From NCBI RefSeq assembly GCF_039527675.1, contig NZ_BAAAKI010000004.1, forward strand, positions 62,001-126,000: a DNA stretch of 64,000 bases, in the 5' to 3' direction. Source of the stretch: Luteococcus sanguinis (GTDB lineage: Bacteria; Actinomycetota; Actinomycetes; Propionibacteriales; Propionibacteriaceae). Below are positions 62,816 to 64,000 of the stretch, in pieces. The notes below the pieces were generated by a model, which was given only the letters and a program-made list of their open reading frames with translations, was not told where the DNA came from and made no database searches. The translations under genes were made by a program, and so were the position numbers. The stretch's first letter is position 1. Every line of letters begins with the position of its first letter.

Positions 62816-64000
62816 GCGTCTCCACCAGGCAGGAGGCGGGCATCGGCGGCGCGACGCCGGAGGCGAACCCGACCCGCGAGGTCCTGACCGAGCCCTTCCA
62901 CCTGGCCGGTCGGCCCACCCATGGGGCGTCGGTGGCACCCGATGGTCATGCCGTCGCGCACATCGTCGACGACGGGGGCTATCCGCGCGCCGTGCAGCGC
63001 TTTCTCGAGGGGCTGCGGGTGAGCGCCTGGCGCTATGTCAGGCTTCCGGTCGAGGGACCGATCACCCGGGTGGAGCACTCGCCCGACGGACGCTGGCTGG
63101 CATGCCAGGTGCTTCCGCACGGCGAGGATCGTCCGCAGGTCTGGGTGGTCACCACCGATCCTCGCGACCCGGACGCGTGGCGCGTCGACGATCCCCGCGA
63201 CGAGGCCGCGGAGCTGGTGGGGTGGACCGGTATCCAGACGATGCTGGCGGCTGAGCGCGCCGACGGGTTGGGGGAGTCACGGCTGGTGGACCCCTACTCC
63301 TTGCAGGTGAGCGTGGCCGACGTGCGCTGGGGTGGCCGGATGCTGGATTCCTGGCAGGGCGCCAGCCTCGTGCGCACCGGAGGTCGCGGTGACCGTTCGC
63401 TGCGGCTGGTCTGGGGGCCGATGGACGAGCCCCTGCTGGAGCCCGACCCCGGGTCGGTCACGGATATCGCCACCATCGTGGCAGACCGACGCCCACACTT
63501 CGTCGGCGGCCGGGTGCCGCTGGTGAGCCCGAACGGCAAGTCCCCCGAACTCACCGCGCTGCTCCGAAGCGACGTGGGCGCGGACCGCCAGCGACTGCTG
63601 TTGTGCACCGTGGACGGGGCGGGCACGCGAGTTCGGGTGGTCGCCGAACGCCCGAATGCCGACCTGGACACCTTCCGGACCAGCGCGGACGCGCGACGCG
63701 CCGTGTTGCTGTGGAATGTGCGCGGCGGCTGCAGCGAGGTGCAGGTGCTCGACCTGGACGAGCTGTGCCTCCACCCGCCGATCGACTTGTGGGACGGTCA
63801 GGGCGGGGAGCGTCCCACCGTGGCGGGCGAACCGAGCCTGTCGGGTGACGGTCGTCTGCTCGCGCTCACCATCCAAAGACCCGATCAGGACCGCACCGTT
63901 GAGCTGTTCGACCTGGCCACGGGTGAGCGGCGGGCGGTGGACGAGCCGGTGGCGGACCCGCGGGCGGTGATGCCGAGCCTGGAGACCTGGCAGGCCGGTG
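62812..64000 (+). CDS. S9-peptidase-like beta-propeller protein (3' truncated by window)
   Basis: An open frame of 396 codons from a GTG at 62812 (GTGA overlap with the previous stop) to the window end, with no stop. The visible part has repeated blade-like units: GASVAPDGHAVAHIVDDGG, VEHSPDGRWLACQVLPHGE, VPLVSPNGKSP, PSLSGDGRLLALTIQRPDQD then VELFDLATGERR. This is the N-terminal beta-propeller of prolyl-oligopeptidase/acyl-aminoacyl-peptidase (S9) proteins or a propeller lacking a hydrolase; the alpha/beta-hydrolase part would lie beyond the window. It could cleave or export-process the product of the two upstream enzymes (inference). Confidence 0.7.
   Translation, partial: MSVSTRQEAGIGGATPEANPTREVLTEPFHLAGRPTHGASVAPDGHAVAHIVDDGGYPRAVQRFLEGLRVSAWRYVRLPVEGPITRVEHSPDGRWLACQVLPHGEDRPQVWVVTTDPRDPDAWRVDDPRDEAAELVGWTGIQTMLAAERADGLGESRLVDPYSLQVSVADVRWGGRMLDSWQGASLVRTGGRGDRSLRLVWGPMDEPLLEPDPGSVTDIATIVADRRPHFVGGRVPLVSPNGKSPELTALLRSDVGADRQRLLLCTVDGAGTRVRVVAERPNADLDTFRTSADARRAVLLWNVRGGCSEVQVLDLDELCLHPPIDLWDGQGGERPTVAGEPSLSGDGRLLALTIQRPDQDRTVELFDLATGERRAVDEPVADPRAVMPSLETWQAG

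Overview
The window is high-GC, gene-dense DNA from an actinomycete (Actinomycetota). The evidence is mycothione reductase, the nucleoid protein Lsr2, the 33-residue ribosomal protein bS22, C5-pathway haem synthesis with a fused SUMT/HemD protein, many GTG/TTG starts, and many genes whose start codon lies 6-8 bases after a TANNNT -10 box (leaderless transcripts). Gene order resembles Mycobacterium (ppa-dacB-tilS-hpt-ftsH-folEPBK-lsr2-clpC; mutY-disA-radA; proC-bS22-glutaredoxin-hemACDB-hemL-tlpA-ccdA-resB-ccsB). LuxS and the overall content suggest Propionibacteriales/Propionibacteriaceae, but that placement is inference. A 40-base run of N at 20209-20248 marks a scaffold gap. I see no rRNA, tRNA, CRISPR array, IS element or prophage.

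Layout. 1-9 kb: 3' end of a flavin amine oxidase; a TetR regulator divergent from a large MFS exporter, with a palindrome over the exporter's -35 box; the ammonium module amt-glnK behind a GlnR-like box; a zinc-ribbon membrane protein; SixA phosphatase; a TRM11-like methyltransferase; a two-gene fluoride channel. 9-20 kb: ppa, dacB, tilS, hpt, ftsH, folE-folP-folB-folK-DUF3180, a coiled-coil membrane protein, a solitary divergent NuoD-like protein, lsr2. 20-34 kb: clpC, a rhomboid protease, a remnant of a LuxR-type regulator, a TPP-riboswitch-controlled ECF importer (ykoE-like S, fused A, T) with a co-translated P-loop kinase, a serine-acetyltransferase-like protein, mutY, a secreted-type protein, disA, radA, a VOC protein. 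34-50 kb: a Cys-rich protein, a TIM-barrel isomerase, a CPBP protein, asd, proC, bS22, a thioredoxin-fold protein, rex, the haem operon and the System II cytochrome c maturation genes. 50-58 kb: an SDR, mycothione reductase, a GH3 lipoprotein, leuS, a helical protein, luxS-mtnN.

58.3-64 kb: a tightly coupled three-gene operon that runs off the window. It encodes a fused GCS2 ligase/circularly permuted ATP-grasp ligase, an AsnB/AsnO-type glutamine amidotransferase and an S9-peptidase-like beta-propeller protein. Its architecture parallels, but is not the same as, the N-acetylglutaminylglutamine-amide 'trio'. It is the best candidate here for an undescribed system that makes (and perhaps degrades) a small amidated peptide-like metabolite.

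How the parts fit. The haem block supplies tetrapyrroles to the adjacent cytochrome c assembly genes and sits behind the NADH-sensing repressor Rex. amt-glnK imports and senses ammonium, but the PII protein lacks the classical Tyr51. luxS-mtnN recycles S-adenosylhomocysteine. The fol genes make dihydrofolate precursors next to the FtsH and ClpC proteolysis genes.
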